A stretch of 64,000 nt of DNA from positions 1-64,000 of the forward strand of contig JAJFVE010000148.1 of NCBI GenBank assembly GCA_021371965.1. Direction: 5' to 3'. The translations under genes and the position numbers were made by a program. Below, piece by piece: positions 17,642 through 26,393 of this stretch. The notes under the pieces were generated by a model, which did not search any database, was not told where the DNA came from, and was given only the letters and a program-made list of their open reading frames with translations. The DNA comes from Planctomycetaceae bacterium (GTDB lineage: Bacteria; Planctomycetota; Phycisphaerae; SM23-33). The stretch's first letter is position 1, and every line of letters begins with the position of its first letter.

Positions 17642-17671
17642 GGCACCAAGAAGAGTTGGTGCCTTTTTGTT
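17642..17671 (+). terminator. Intrinsic terminator
   Basis: An 8-bp perfect stem (GGCACCAA at 17642-17649 and TTGGTGCC at 17656-17663) with a 6-base loop is followed by TTTTTGTT. It is about 50 bp downstream of a TATAAT box and about 120 bp upstream of the HTH-like gene. It could end a very short RNA or act as an attenuator. Confidence 0.7.
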
Positions 17672-17726
17672 GCGCTCTGTCCGGGGCCTTCAAGTCGGTT
17701 CGTCAATTTAGTGATGAGTGGTGAGC

Positions 17727-17770
17727 TCCCCCCTAAACCCTACGACCTATGACCTAAGCCCTAATCCCTG
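17727..17770. repeat. Heptad repeats, reverse orientation
   Basis: CCCTAAA, CCCTACG, ACCTATG, ACCTAAG and CCCTAAT units follow each other in a 7-bp register. They are the reverse-complement type of the TAGGGNN units at 17159-17360, so the two arrays bracket about 370 bp that contain the promoter-terminator unit. Confidence 0.65.
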
Positions 17771-17790
17771 CCTTCAAGGAGGCGATGTCG

Positions 17791-18459
17791 ATGTCTGTTG
17801 CCCATTACGATGAAAACCTGCTGGTGGAAATGCTCGCCGACGGCGTGCCCTACGCGACGATCGCACAGGCCGTCGGCCTGACGGTCTCGATGGTCGGCAA
17901 GATCGCCCGCGGCGACTACCGTCGCAAACTCTCGCAGCGCGTCGAGGAGATTCGGGAGGCCCGCCGCCAGGCCGCGCGTGAGCGGGCCGCCCGACGCGGC
18001 GCCGAACTCATGCGCGCCCACGTCGAGCAGGGCCTTAGCGGCACCGGCGAAACCGCCCGCAAGTGCCGCGAGTTCATCCTCAACTGCCTCATCCAGCGGG
18101 ATGAAGACACCGCCGACAGGCTCGATGCCCTCCTGGGCGACTACACCCAAGACGCCCCCGCGCCGGCCCGCGCGACGGCCGTGGTGGCACAAGCCGCGCC
18201 CGATGCCCCCACGCCCCAGGCCCCGGAGCCCAAGCCGGTGCAAGAGGCCAAGGACACCAAGGACGCCAAGGACGCCAAGGACCAAAGAGGCGAAAAACCG
18301 CTCGGGGCCGCCAAGGACGCCCGCTCTGCCGCCGATCCAGCCCGCGCCGTCGCGAAGCCCGCCCGGATCTTCACCCGGCCCCAGCCCGGCAGTCCCGCGG
18401 CCGAAGCCGCGACCCGCTGGCGAGAGTCGCAGCAAGGCTCACGGCCGTCCAGTCCCTGA
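17791..18459 (+). CDS. Small helix-turn-helix-like protein with charged Ala/Pro/Lys-rich tail
   Basis: A 222-residue protein of unknown function. Residues 5-45 resemble a helix-turn-helix of the homeodomain-like type (ADGVPYATIAQAVGLTVSMV), as found in transposase and terminase small subunits. Then comes a basic helix (40-75). The C-terminal half is low complexity, with KDTKDAKDAKD-like repeats and Ala/Pro runs, and is probably disordered. The start at 17791 is set by AAGGAGG at 17776-17782, eight bases upstream; ATG at 17785 is too close to it. The gene stands alone between repeat arrays. A DNA-binding role is suggested, but no partner transposase or phage gene is nearby. Confidence 0.6.
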   Translation: MSVAHYDENLLVEMLADGVPYATIAQAVGLTVSMVGKIARGDYRRKLSQRVEEIREARRQAARERAARRGAELMRAHVEQGLSGTGETARKCREFILNCLIQRDEDTADRLDALLGDYTQDAPAPARATAVVAQAAPDAPTPQAPEPKPVQEAKDTKDAKDAKDQRGEKPLGAAKDARSAADPARAVAKPARIFTRPQPGSPAAEAATRWRESQQGSRPSSP

Positions 18460-18560
18460 ACCCGGCCAAGCCGTTGACCACTGGCTCCGCGCAGCGAAGC
18501 GAAGGTGCCTGGCCCTCTTTTCGCCTCGGCGACCACCGGAAGAAGGCCGAACTCGTAGCA

Positions 18561-18650
18561 CGGGCGCGTCGTCCTGAGCCTGTTGAAGGACTCGCCCGTG
18601 AGTAGCATGGCCGCTTCGTCCTGAGCCTGTCGAAGGACTCGGCCATGACT
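18561..18650. repeat. Two copies of a CTGAGCCTGTCGAAGGAC-type repeat inside palindromes
   Basis: Two direct copies of the motif GTCCTGAGCCTGTYGAAGGA occur at about 18570-18590 and 18619-18638. Each is enclosed in its own short palindrome (CGGGCG...CGCCCG and ATGGCC...GGCCAT), giving two cruciform-like modules. Closely similar motifs are widespread between genes in many bacteria. No gene is present. Confidence 0.7.
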
Positions 18651-18689
18651 GGGCAATGTCGCCTCCCCGCGCCCCTGTCCCGGAGAAAA

Positions 18690-18998
18690 TGTTCTTCCGG
18701 GAATAACGGGGAGGGGATGAGCCTCCAATTCCGATGCGTCCCAACGGGACGCTAGGTGCCTAGCCGGGGGCGCAGCCCCCGGAGCGGGTTTGTATTTCGA
18801 TCCCGCCGCGAAGCGGCGGGCGGACTGTAGCGTGCGACAAGACCCCGCCGCCCCGTCGGGGCGGCCAGGCACAGCAGAGCGGACCGGGGGCGGCGTCCTT
18901 CGTCTCGCTGCGCTCGCTGCGGACTTGCCCCCGGCTATACCCTATGCGTCCCTTTCGGGACGCGAATTCAGCGATTCCCCGGTATTCCCGGAAGAACC
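18690..18998. repeat. ~309-bp palindrome-rich element, copy A
   Basis: The element is bounded by GTTCTTCCGGGAATA and its inverted partner TATTCCCGGAAGAAC. Inside are nested palindromes: GCGTCCC-GGGACGC, CCGGGGGC-GCCCCCGG, CCCGCCG-CGGCGGG and CCGCCCC-GGGGCGG. A second copy lies at 38030-38338 in opposite orientation and agrees at roughly nine of ten positions by eye. No open reading frame of its own is convincing. It looks like a non-autonomous mobile (MITE/REP-like) element and ends about 47 bp beyond the end of the type III restriction gene. Confidence 0.85.
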
Positions 18999-19045
18999 CC
19001 AAAAAAGCCTGTCCCCTTTGCCCCTCACGCGGCCTCGTCCACAGG

Positions 19046-21877
19046 CTACGCCTTGAGTTCTCCCACCTCGCTTACGAGTTGATAATCAAGGCCGTCCAAA
19101 ACTCCTTTTCTCTTGAATTGCTTTGAACCAAAATGAGCCGCACCACAGAGAACCTTGCGTCTCTCCTCTGGGCGCAGCTTGTTCACATCCGGCGGGTCTT
19201 TGGTTTCGGCCACCAGATACAGTGCGGGTTTACCGGCACCGTCGGGACTTTCCATCACGATGGCCCAGTCAGGACGGTATTCGCCCACGGGCGTGGGCAC
19301 GGTGAACCAATACGGAAGTTTGAGGTACAACCGCACGTCGTCTCGCGCCTCCAGGTCCTCGACAAACTTCTGCTCTACGACAGAGTCGCAGGGTATAAGG
19401 TCGTACAATGCCTTATCTTTATCCGCTGGCACGATGTACTTGCCGAACAGCTCGATCGTCTCTTCATCCTCGATCTGCTGCATCAGGTAGTCGTCGCCGA
19501 TCTTCTCGTATTCGATACCGTTCACCAGGTGATCGGCCAGTTTTTCCTTCAGGATACGCACAGCCGTTGTCGCCCATTCGTGCGGATTTTCAAGCGCAGC
19601 CTTCTTTGACCCGAGCCGCCGGAACAATTCCAGCAGCGTCCGCCGCGTCACTCGCACGGGTGGGGCCGTATGCTCCATCAGATTGGCCATGACCTCCACC
19701 AGGTTGGGCAGCGGATACCGCCCCACAAGGTCCGCCACCGTCTTGGCGGCGCTGATCTGCATGGCTTCGAAAATCCCATCGTCGCCGACTTTCATTTCGG
19801 CCTTGGTGATGGTCACGCGAGGCGGAGCGATGTCGGCCTGTTCGATGGCCGGGACTACTTCGGCCAGCAGCTTCTCGGTGTCGATCTGCACCGCGTAGCG
19901 GGTCTTGTGCTTGATGCGAGCCCACAGTTCCTTGAACTCTTCGCTCAGAACGCGCCCCTTACGAAGCTTGGCCGTGTTCGCGCCGGCCTTGCGGGGCAGC
20001 GGGGGCAGGATGCCCTCTCCATATTCGGCCTCGATCTTGCGCCGCTCGGCCTTGGTCAATTCGCCGATCGCCTTGCCGTATCGGGCTTCGATTTCCGCTC
20101 GATATTCAAAAGCGATCTCGTCCTGGTACTGATCGACAAAAGTGTTAAAGCTCTCATTCGCCACGACCGTCAGAACGTTCACGTGCTCGTCATGCACTCG
20201 CTGGCCGCTCTGGTCGACAGCCAGGCGGATCCCGCGACCCACTTGCTGACGACGCTCGCGCTCCGATCCGACCTGCCGCAGCGTGCAGACCTGGAAGATA
20301 TTCGGATTGTCCCATCCCTCGCGCAGGGCCGAGTGCGAGAAGATGAAACACACTTGTTTCTTCTTGCGGGCTTCCTGGTCGTCGTCGGCTTGAGGAAACG
20401 CCAGCAGCGATTCCTTGTCGCGCATGATCAGGTCGTATGCGGCCTCATCTTCCTTCGTTTCGCCCGAGACCGAATCGACCTGTTCGACCACCCCGCCCTT
20501 GTGCTTCTTCTGCGCGAAGTACGCCGCCTGCACCGCCGACGCGTCCAAGGCCGCCCAGGCAGGATATTGCTGTTTCACTTCGTTGAATGCTTCGTCGAAG
20601 AGCTTGCGGATGATCCCGTCAGCATCGGCGTAATTGGCCACGCGATCGATAAAGAATAGCGACAGCACCTTGATGCCCCGGTCCTGGAAACGCTGCTGCT
20701 TGCGAAAGTGCTGTTCAATGGTGTGGCGAATCTGCGCGGCGAAGAGGGCCTTCTTGTCAGCGCCTCGCTCTTCGCCCGTCTTGAGTTCGACGTTGTTGGA
20801 GAATCGGACGAACTGCCCGCCGGGATTGATCTCGTCGACCTCAAAACCTTCGTACTCTTCCCGCTCGGCCTTGGCCGCCAAAGATGCGCCCGGGCCGACT
20901 GTGACGAGCGTTTCCTTGACCGCTCCGGTCTTCATCAGCTTGTGTACCGCCAGCCGCGCCGTAACCGTATTCTTCTTGCTGTCGATGCTCTCGACGCGGA
21001 TGTAAGGGCGGTTCTCGTCGTTTTGCGTGACGACAGAATCAATGTCGACCTTCTTGACCAGCCCTTGCCGGTACGCCTCGGCCGGCGTCAGCCGGTAAAC
21101 GATGTTGTACGGGACACGGTGCGTGGCGCTGTATCGCAGGGCAAAGAGCGGGTCCAGGGCCGCAAGGGCGGCCACCGACTTTTCGCTCTCCATGTTCTGC
21201 GGTTCGTCGAGGATCAGGATCGGCCGCGCTGCCTGCACCAGATGGATCGCCGTCTCGCCCTGAAGTTGATCGCGCGACTGGCGGATGACATTGGAGGCCT
21301 TGTTGAAACTGTCGATGGTCATGATCATGACCTCGACGCTGTCGGTCTGGGCGAACTGCCGCACCTGCGTCAGATTTGCAGAGTCATACACGTAGTAGCG
21401 ATAGATCGGATTGCCATAGAGCACCTTGAGGTGCTTTTCGGTGATGCGCAGCGTTTTGAGCACGCCCTCACGCACGGCCACGGATGGCACGACCACGATG
21501 AATTTGCGCATCCCGTATCGCTTGAAAAGCTCCAGGATGGTGCGGATGTAGACATACGTCTTGCCGGTGCCCGTTTCCATCTCGACGGAGAAGTTGGGGA
21601 ACCGCACCTGCCGCTGCCCGCCGTTGGCGGCGATTATTTCTTCAATGCAGTCCAGCTTCCCATCCGGCCGGATGCCGTTGCCGCGCTGAACACTCTGGAG
21701 GTTCGCCAGCACCCGCGAGTCGTCCAAGTCCAGCCGGTTTGCAATGGCCGCCAGACTCAGCGTGCCTTCCTGAAACTGCACCTGAGCCGAGCACCGCGGC
21801 TGTCCATCAAACAGCCCCGCCACTGCCTCAATGGCGTTAACTTGAAACTCCTGATTGGGATCGAAACGAAATTCCAT
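19046..21877 (-). CDS. res: Type III restriction enzyme Res subunit
   Basis: A 943-residue SF2 helicase-nuclease. The Walker A motif ETGTGKT is at residues 101-107, the helicase motif II DEPQ at 224-227, and arginine-rich motif VI is near VGRGIRL. At the C-terminus a PD-(D/E)xK nuclease core is visible: Asp870 (RPDWAIV), then Glu891 and Lys893 (AETK). The length fits type III Res subunits. Res uses ATP to translocate or diffuse along DNA and cuts with Mod when two unmethylated sites face each other. It is the last gene of the mod-membrane protein-res operon, 4 bp after the middle gene. All catalytic motifs are intact. Confidence 0.93.
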   Translation of the reverse strand: MEFRFDPNQEFQVNAIEAVAGLFDGQPRCSAQVQFQEGTLSLAAIANRLDLDDSRVLANLQSVQRGNGIRPDGKLDCIEEIIAANGGQRQVRFPNFSVEMETGTGKTYVYIRTILELFKRYGMRKFIVVVPSVAVREGVLKTLRITEKHLKVLYGNPIYRYYVYDSANLTQVRQFAQTDSVEVMIMTIDSFNKASNVIRQSRDQLQGETAIHLVQAARPILILDEPQNMESEKSVAALAALDPLFALRYSATHRVPYNIVYRLTPAEAYRQGLVKKVDIDSVVTQNDENRPYIRVESIDSKKNTVTARLAVHKLMKTGAVKETLVTVGPGASLAAKAEREEYEGFEVDEINPGGQFVRFSNNVELKTGEERGADKKALFAAQIRHTIEQHFRKQQRFQDRGIKVLSLFFIDRVANYADADGIIRKLFDEAFNEVKQQYPAWAALDASAVQAAYFAQKKHKGGVVEQVDSVSGETKEDEAAYDLIMRDKESLLAFPQADDDQEARKKKQVCFIFSHSALREGWDNPNIFQVCTLRQVGSERERRQQVGRGIRLAVDQSGQRVHDEHVNVLTVVANESFNTFVDQYQDEIAFEYRAEIEARYGKAIGELTKAERRKIEAEYGEGILPPLPRKAGANTAKLRKGRVLSEEFKELWARIKHKTRYAVQIDTEKLLAEVVPAIEQADIAPPRVTITKAEMKVGDDGIFEAMQISAAKTVADLVGRYPLPNLVEVMANLMEHTAPPVRVTRRTLLELFRRLGSKKAALENPHEWATTAVRILKEKLADHLVNGIEYEKIGDDYLMQQIEDEETIELFGKYIVPADKDKALYDLIPCDSVVEQKFVEDLEARDDVRLYLKLPYWFTVPTPVGEYRPDWAIVMESPDGAGKPALYLVAETKDPPDVNKLRPEERRKVLCGAAHFGSKQFKRKGVLDGLDYQLVSEVGELKA

Positions 21878-21881
21878 GGGC

Positions 21882-22769
21882 CTACTTCATGCGGCGATTC
21901 ATCTCGCTCTGAACAACATCAACGTAAAAGGCTCCTAACCCCGCAGCGGCATCAATGACCGAGATTGCAGCATCCGTGTCGACCTTGGCACCGTGGATGA
22001 CTTCACTGCAGAGACTCCACACTGACCGGAATAGAGATGCGGTGTTTCTCGGTATGACTTGAGCGTCCGAAAGTATTTCCAGCAGTCTCGAAATAGGCCC
22101 CCTCCTCTGCACATCAATCTGGAAGAGTAATGCAAAATTTCTGACCATTCCCTCCACATCCATCCGAATTCCAGCGAGAGCCAGACCAGGCTGACTCTTT
22201 GCCATATCCTTATAGGAATCGAAATCGAGGCGCACGGGGAGAGGCTCCTTGACGTGTTGCAGCAGACCCATTTGGATCTCCTGCACACGCTGCGTGATTA
22301 TATTTTCCGAGGCACCGCCGTGCTGCTCTGCAACGGTTTGTGACATATCTTTTGCCTGATCAGCTTGTTGCTTGAACTTAGCTTTAAAGCCAAACGCGTC
22401 CAAGTCTTCTATCCGCCTCAGAAGGTCTTTGATCTGCCCTCGGAATAGGATCGCGATTATCAGCACAACTGTTGGCCAGCCCCAAGCGATAAGAACTCTA
22501 ACTAGTCCGCAATCCTCATTCCCCCCCGAGTTAAGTGTTACATCTCCCTTTACCGCAATAGCCAATTGTCCACTTGGCATTGCATGGTTATCAGCAGCCC
22601 TGAGTTGCTGTAAATCTCCCTGCATCTGAGTGCCAGGTACGTTTGACGAAGCAGGCTTTGAAGTCGCGGGCGACGTCTGAGATGCCTGCGTGGAAAGAGT
22701 TGGCTGAGCAATCGCAGCCTTGCCCACGCCGAAACAGAGCATCGCTGACACGAAAAGCCGTAGATGCAT
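21882..22769 (-). CDS. Predicted membrane protein inserted between type III mod and res
   Basis: A 295-residue protein not recognised as a known RM subunit. It has a signal peptide (residues 1-21, AIA-Q cleavage), then a Ser/Thr/Gln-rich extracytoplasmic stretch. One transmembrane helix lies near 88-110, directly followed by basic, helical sequence (FRGQIKDLLRRIEDL). The remaining ~180 residues should be cytoplasmic and helical. The last ~100 residues resemble the all-helical, DUF4145-like tails often found in defence proteins, but this is weak. A GGAGAG ribosome site is present. Gaps to mod and res are 10 and 4 bp, so all three are co-transcribed. The DNA is visibly less GC-rich than its neighbours, consistent with transfer. 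Confidence 0.7.
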   Translation of the reverse strand: MHLRLFVSAMLCFGVGKAAIAQPTLSTQASQTSPATSKPASSNVPGTQMQGDLQQLRAADNHAMPSGQLAIAVKGDVTLNSGGNEDCGLVRVLIAWGWPTVVLIIAILFRGQIKDLLRRIEDLDAFGFKAKFKQQADQAKDMSQTVAEQHGGASENIITQRVQEIQMGLLQHVKEPLPVRLDFDSYKDMAKSQPGLALAGIRMDVEGMVRNFALLFQIDVQRRGPISRLLEILSDAQVIPRNTASLFRSVWSLCSEVIHGAKVDTDAAISVIDAAAGLGAFYVDVVQSEMNRRMK

Positions 22770-22779
22770 TACCGCTCTC

Positions 22780-24645
22780 CTAAATCGTCTTCACCTTGCA
22801 CTGCAACGCCAAGTTAGCCGCCTGCTCGTCCGTCATCGCCACGTCACGGCAGATGAAAAGATCGTCTTTCTTCAGGCCCAGCGATTTGATCGCGACGGCC
22901 TTGAGCTTGCCGTCCAGGCAGATCAGGAAGGACTGGCCCTTGTCGGCGTCGGTCACGCGATAGACCATGTTGCCGGATACGCCTTTCACTTCCTCGACAC
23001 CGCTCGTCAGACTGTAGCCTTCCTTGAGTGCCACCTCGCAGATGACGTTCATCGGTTTCCAGCCAGGCAGCAACGGATCGACGTGTTTTTCCATTTCCGC
23101 CAGCAACGCTTCACCAGTCTTGGCGTCGGCCCCGCGCCAACGTTGATAGTTGCTCTCGGCCAATTTGAACACCTTGAAACCGAGGTCTTGTCGAACGCCC
23201 CTATCCTTGAGGTCCAATTTGCCTTTTGACTCGTCTTCGAGTTTCTTGCTGATGCAACGGATACGCTGCTTGGCAATTTCGGCAATGGTAAGCCCCGGTT
23301 TGTCCATAACCGGCTCTGGAATCTGTACAGCGATGAAATGACGATTCCCGCCATCTTCACGGTTCTGTTGGAGTACGGAATGCCCCGTGGTACCTGACCC
23401 GGTGAAGAAGTCTAAGATTATGTCTTCCTCTTTGGGCATAGATGCTATCTTCAACATGTGGGACACAAGTCTGACTGGCTTGGGGGAGTCGAATTCCACC
23501 CCTAAATCCCTGACTTCACGAATTGCTTCCTGATTGTCCCCCACCAAATCTCGCAGCCACAGGGTAGTGGGTACAGTTCCCTGCTGAACTTCTGATAAGA
23601 ACTGTTTCAACGAGGGTCCGCTCTGGCCATCGGGCCCAAACCAGATTCGGTTGTCAGCCAGCAGCCTCTCAAATGTAGCAAGAGAGGGACCCCATTGCCT
23701 TCCCCGCACGGGACGATAGACCTTCCCACCAGGTGCTGTTATAGGATATGAATGGCCGTCGGCCTTGGTTTTGGACGTAAAATCCCCCGTCTTCCATGGC
23801 CCCCTTGGATCCTTGTCTGGATTCTTGTATCTGGCTAATCCCTCTTTTGTCCGGGGCAGAAGAGTTGGTTCCCAGACCTTCTTGGATTTTGCATAAACAC
23901 AAACATACTCATGTAAAGCGGAGATTCCTTTATCATCATTCTGAGGCGAATACTTACGTTGCCAGATTCCCATTCCAGCGAAGTTTTCCTCGCCAAAGAC
24001 TTCATTCATCACCCACCGCAGATTGGCCACTTCATGGTCGTCTATGCTGATGAAAATCGCCCCATCCTCACGCAGCAACTGCCGAGCCACAAACAGCCTT
24101 GGGTACATCATGGTCAGCCAAGCCGAGTGGAAGCGGCCGGAGGTTTCGGGGTTGCTGGTTAGGAGGTTGCCTTCCGAGTCCTTCTGGCCGGTCAGCTTGA
24201 GGTAGGTGTCCAGCGGGTCGGCGAAATTGTCGGGGTAGATGAAATCGTTGCCGGTGTTGTACGGCGGGTCGATGTAGATCATCTTCACGCGGCCGGCGTA
24301 GGACTTGTACAGCAGCTTGAGCACTTCGAGGTTCTCGCCCTCGATGAAGACGTTCTTGGTGGTGTCAAAATTGACGGACTCTTCCGGCACGGGCACCAGC
24401 GTTGCGCGGCTGGGGGTCTGGAGCAGGCGGATGGCGTCGCGCTTCCCCGCCCAGGTGAAGCTGTACCGCTCGGGGTTGTCGTCCACTTCGTCGCCCAAGG
24501 CCGATCGCAGCTTGGCAAAGTCGATCTTGCCCTCGGTAAACGCCTGCGGGAGCAAGTCCTTCAAAGCCGACAGAGTTTCCTGCGTGAGGTCGGCCGACGT
24601 CTGCGCGACTCGTTCGATCTTCTTACGATTTGACTTCTTGGCCAT
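22780..24645 (-). CDS. mod: Type III DNA methyltransferase Mod subunit (beta-class adenine MTase)
   Basis: A 621-residue N6-adenine methyltransferase. The catalytic motif IV DPPYN starts at residue 126, and the SAM-binding motif I (LDFFTGSGTTGHS) comes later, near 411-424. This order defines the beta class used by type III Mod proteins. The region between them holds the target recognition domain and is lower in GC than the ends. The last ~150 residues would contact Res. It begins the operon, with a 10-bp gap to the membrane protein gene. Mod methylates one strand of an asymmetric site and guides Res. The recognition sequence cannot be inferred. Confidence 0.93.
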   Translation of the reverse strand: MAKKSNRKKIERVAQTSADLTQETLSALKDLLPQAFTEGKIDFAKLRSALGDEVDDNPERYSFTWAGKRDAIRLLQTPSRATLVPVPEESVNFDTTKNVFIEGENLEVLKLLYKSYAGRVKMIYIDPPYNTGNDFIYPDNFADPLDTYLKLTGQKDSEGNLLTSNPETSGRFHSAWLTMMYPRLFVARQLLREDGAIFISIDDHEVANLRWVMNEVFGEENFAGMGIWQRKYSPQNDDKGISALHEYVCVYAKSKKVWEPTLLPRTKEGLARYKNPDKDPRGPWKTGDFTSKTKADGHSYPITAPGGKVYRPVRGRQWGPSLATFERLLADNRIWFGPDGQSGPSLKQFLSEVQQGTVPTTLWLRDLVGDNQEAIREVRDLGVEFDSPKPVRLVSHMLKIASMPKEEDIILDFFTGSGTTGHSVLQQNREDGGNRHFIAVQIPEPVMDKPGLTIAEIAKQRIRCISKKLEDESKGKLDLKDRGVRQDLGFKVFKLAESNYQRWRGADAKTGEALLAEMEKHVDPLLPGWKPMNVICEVALKEGYSLTSGVEEVKGVSGNMVYRVTDADKGQSFLICLDGKLKAVAIKSLGLKKDDLFICRDVAMTDEQAANLALQCKVKTI

Positions 24646-25208
24646 CGATCTACTCGCAATCCATTACGAACCCCCGTCTGTAAAAGACGGCAGTGCGAAT
24701 TATGGGCGATTGTGAGACCGATAGCAATCCCGCAGATGGGTTTTAGGCGTGTTCCTCCCGGCCACACAAGAGACAACGGGGTCCGGTCCCTGTTCGGCAT
24801 TTGAATTATGAATCATGGTCTCTGTCCCACTTGAGTAATTCGGGAGGGTCACGTATCTAATTCTCGCCTGCCGTTGCGAACGGTGCCGTTGGCCAGAAGG
24901 GTTCGTGGTTCCACGTTTTCAATCGCCCCCATTCGAGGGCTCTGATTTGATGGAGGACCATTTCCCCGGGCTGCGCCTTCGGCTCCACCCGGGGCTCCGC
25001 CTCCGCCTTCAGCTATGGCGTGACAAGTACTATCAGTCGCCCGCTTCGCGGGCTCAAGAGTCGGCGTTGGGGAAACACCCTCGCGGAGCATCCGGCTTCG
25101 CTTTTCAGGTTGCGCGGGGACGAGAGTTCGACGGTACTGTTGGCAGTACGGTTTTTCTCAATCCTCTTAATCCCCCGAATCCGTGTAATCCCGCACTCCC
25201 CGTTCTTC
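24646..25208. other. Intergenic region upstream of mod with palindromes and 9-bp repeats
   Basis: No convincing gene is present. A perfect hairpin (CCGTCT at 24674-24679 and AGACGG at 24685-24690) sits about 30 bp upstream of the mod start and could be an operator. At 24965-25015 lie GC-rich near-repeats of the type GGGCTSCGCC. At 25151-25190 AATCCNNNN units run in a 9-bp register, just past the end of the aminotransferase gene. The stretch separates the RM operon from the housekeeping block. Confidence 0.5.
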
Positions 25209-26393
25209 CTACGCCAGCAGCTTTTCCAGGCGGTCGAGGCCGCGGTTGATCTCGTCGAGGCTGATGGCGAAGCTCAGGCGCACGCACGCGTCGTCGCCGA
25301 AGGGGCCGCCGGGAACTACTGCGGCGCCGGCGCCTTCCAGGGCGGCCTGGGAGAAGCTCATCGAGTCGGTGACTTTGATTCCCGCCAAGGTGCGGCCGTA
25401 ATGGGCGCTGACGTCCGGGAAGCAGTAGAACGCGCCGGTGGGCTCGACGCATGAAATGCCCTTGATGGCGTTGAGGCGACGGGCCATGTGAAGGCCGCGC
25501 TTCTCAAACTCGACTCGCATCGCTTCGATGCTTGCCGGCGATCGCGGATCGGTGTAGGCGGCCAGGGCGGCGGCCTGGGCGAAGCTGACGGGGTTGGTCG
25601 TCTGGTGGTCCATCAGGCGGCGGACGGCGTCGGCCACGTCCTTGGGAGCGGCCAGCCAGCCCAGCCGCCAGCCGGTCATCGAAAAAGCCTTGGACAGGCC
25701 GTTGAAGGTGATCGTGCGGGCCGGCAGGGCAGGGTCCAGGGCGGCGAAGGACACGAACTTCGTGGCGCCGTAGATCAGCTTTTCGTAGATCTCGTCCGAC
25801 AGCACGATCAGGTCGGTCTTGAGGACGGCCTGGGCGATGGCGGCCAACTCCTGCGGCGTGTACGTCACGCCGGTGGGGTTGGAGGGCGAGTTCAGGATCA
25901 GGCACTTGGCGCCCTTGGCATAGTCGAGCACCTGCTGGGGCGTGATCTTGAAGTTCTGCTTGCGGCCGGTGGGGATGAAGACCGGCTGGCCGCCGGCGAG
26001 GCGGATCATCTCGGGATAGCTCACCCAGTACGGTTCGGGGATGAGGACCTTGTCGCCGGCGTCGACGAGCACGTCGATGACGGCGGCCAGGGCGTGCTTG
26101 CCGCCGAAGGCCATCACGATCTGCTCGGGCGCGTACGTCAGGCCGTTCTCGCGCTGGAGCTTCTCGGCGATGGCGGCCAGCAGGGCCTTGGCCTTTTGCG
26201 GGACGTACTTGGTATCGCCGGCATCGAGGGCCTTCTTGGCGGCGTCCTTGATGAAATCGGGCGTGTCGAAGTCCGGTTCGCCGGCGCCGAAGTTGGCGAC
26301 GTCGACGCCCTCGCTGCGAAGCTGGCGAGCTCGAGTGGTGATGGCGATGGTGGCGCTGGCGCCAACGCTTTCAATCCGGCGGGCAAGCTTCAT
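25209..26393 (-). CDS. PLP-dependent aminotransferase, class I (aspartate/prephenate aminotransferase type)
   Basis: A 394-residue fold-type I aminotransferase. Features are the N-terminal substrate loop NFGAGEPDFDTP, NSPSNPTGV (the Asn that holds the cofactor), the Asp in LIVLSDEIYE, and the PLP lysine in NGLSKAFSMTGWRLGW (near residue 232). The Arg that binds the substrate carboxylate is in the CVRLSF region near the C-terminus. It moves the amino group between aspartate (or aromatic amino acids/prephenate) and 2-oxoglutarate. ATG overlaps the upstream gene stop by 4 bp (ATGA), so the two are coupled. Substrate specificity within subgroup I-gamma cannot be fixed by eye. Confidence 0.9.
   Translation of the reverse strand: MKLARRIESVGASATIAITTRARQLRSEGVDVANFGAGEPDFDTPDFIKDAAKKALDAGDTKYVPQKAKALLAAIAEKLQRENGLTYAPEQIVMAFGGKHALAAVIDVLVDAGDKVLIPEPYWVSYPEMIRLAGGQPVFIPTGRKQNFKITPQQVLDYAKGAKCLILNSPSNPTGVTYTPQELAAIAQAVLKTDLIVLSDEIYEKLIYGATKFVSFAALDPALPARTITFNGLSKAFSMTGWRLGWLAAPKDVADAVRRLMDHQTTNPVSFAQAAALAAYTDPRSPASIEAMRVEFEKRGLHMARRLNAIKGISCVEPTGAFYCFPDVSAHYGRTLAGIKVTDSMSFSQAALEGAGAAVVPGGPFGDDACVRLSFAISLDEINRGLDRLEKLLA

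Noticed and set aside
17361..17790. tRNA or known riboswitch in the AT-rich gap
   Set aside because: No T-arm motif or known riboswitch core was recognised; only a promoter-like box and a terminator are supported.
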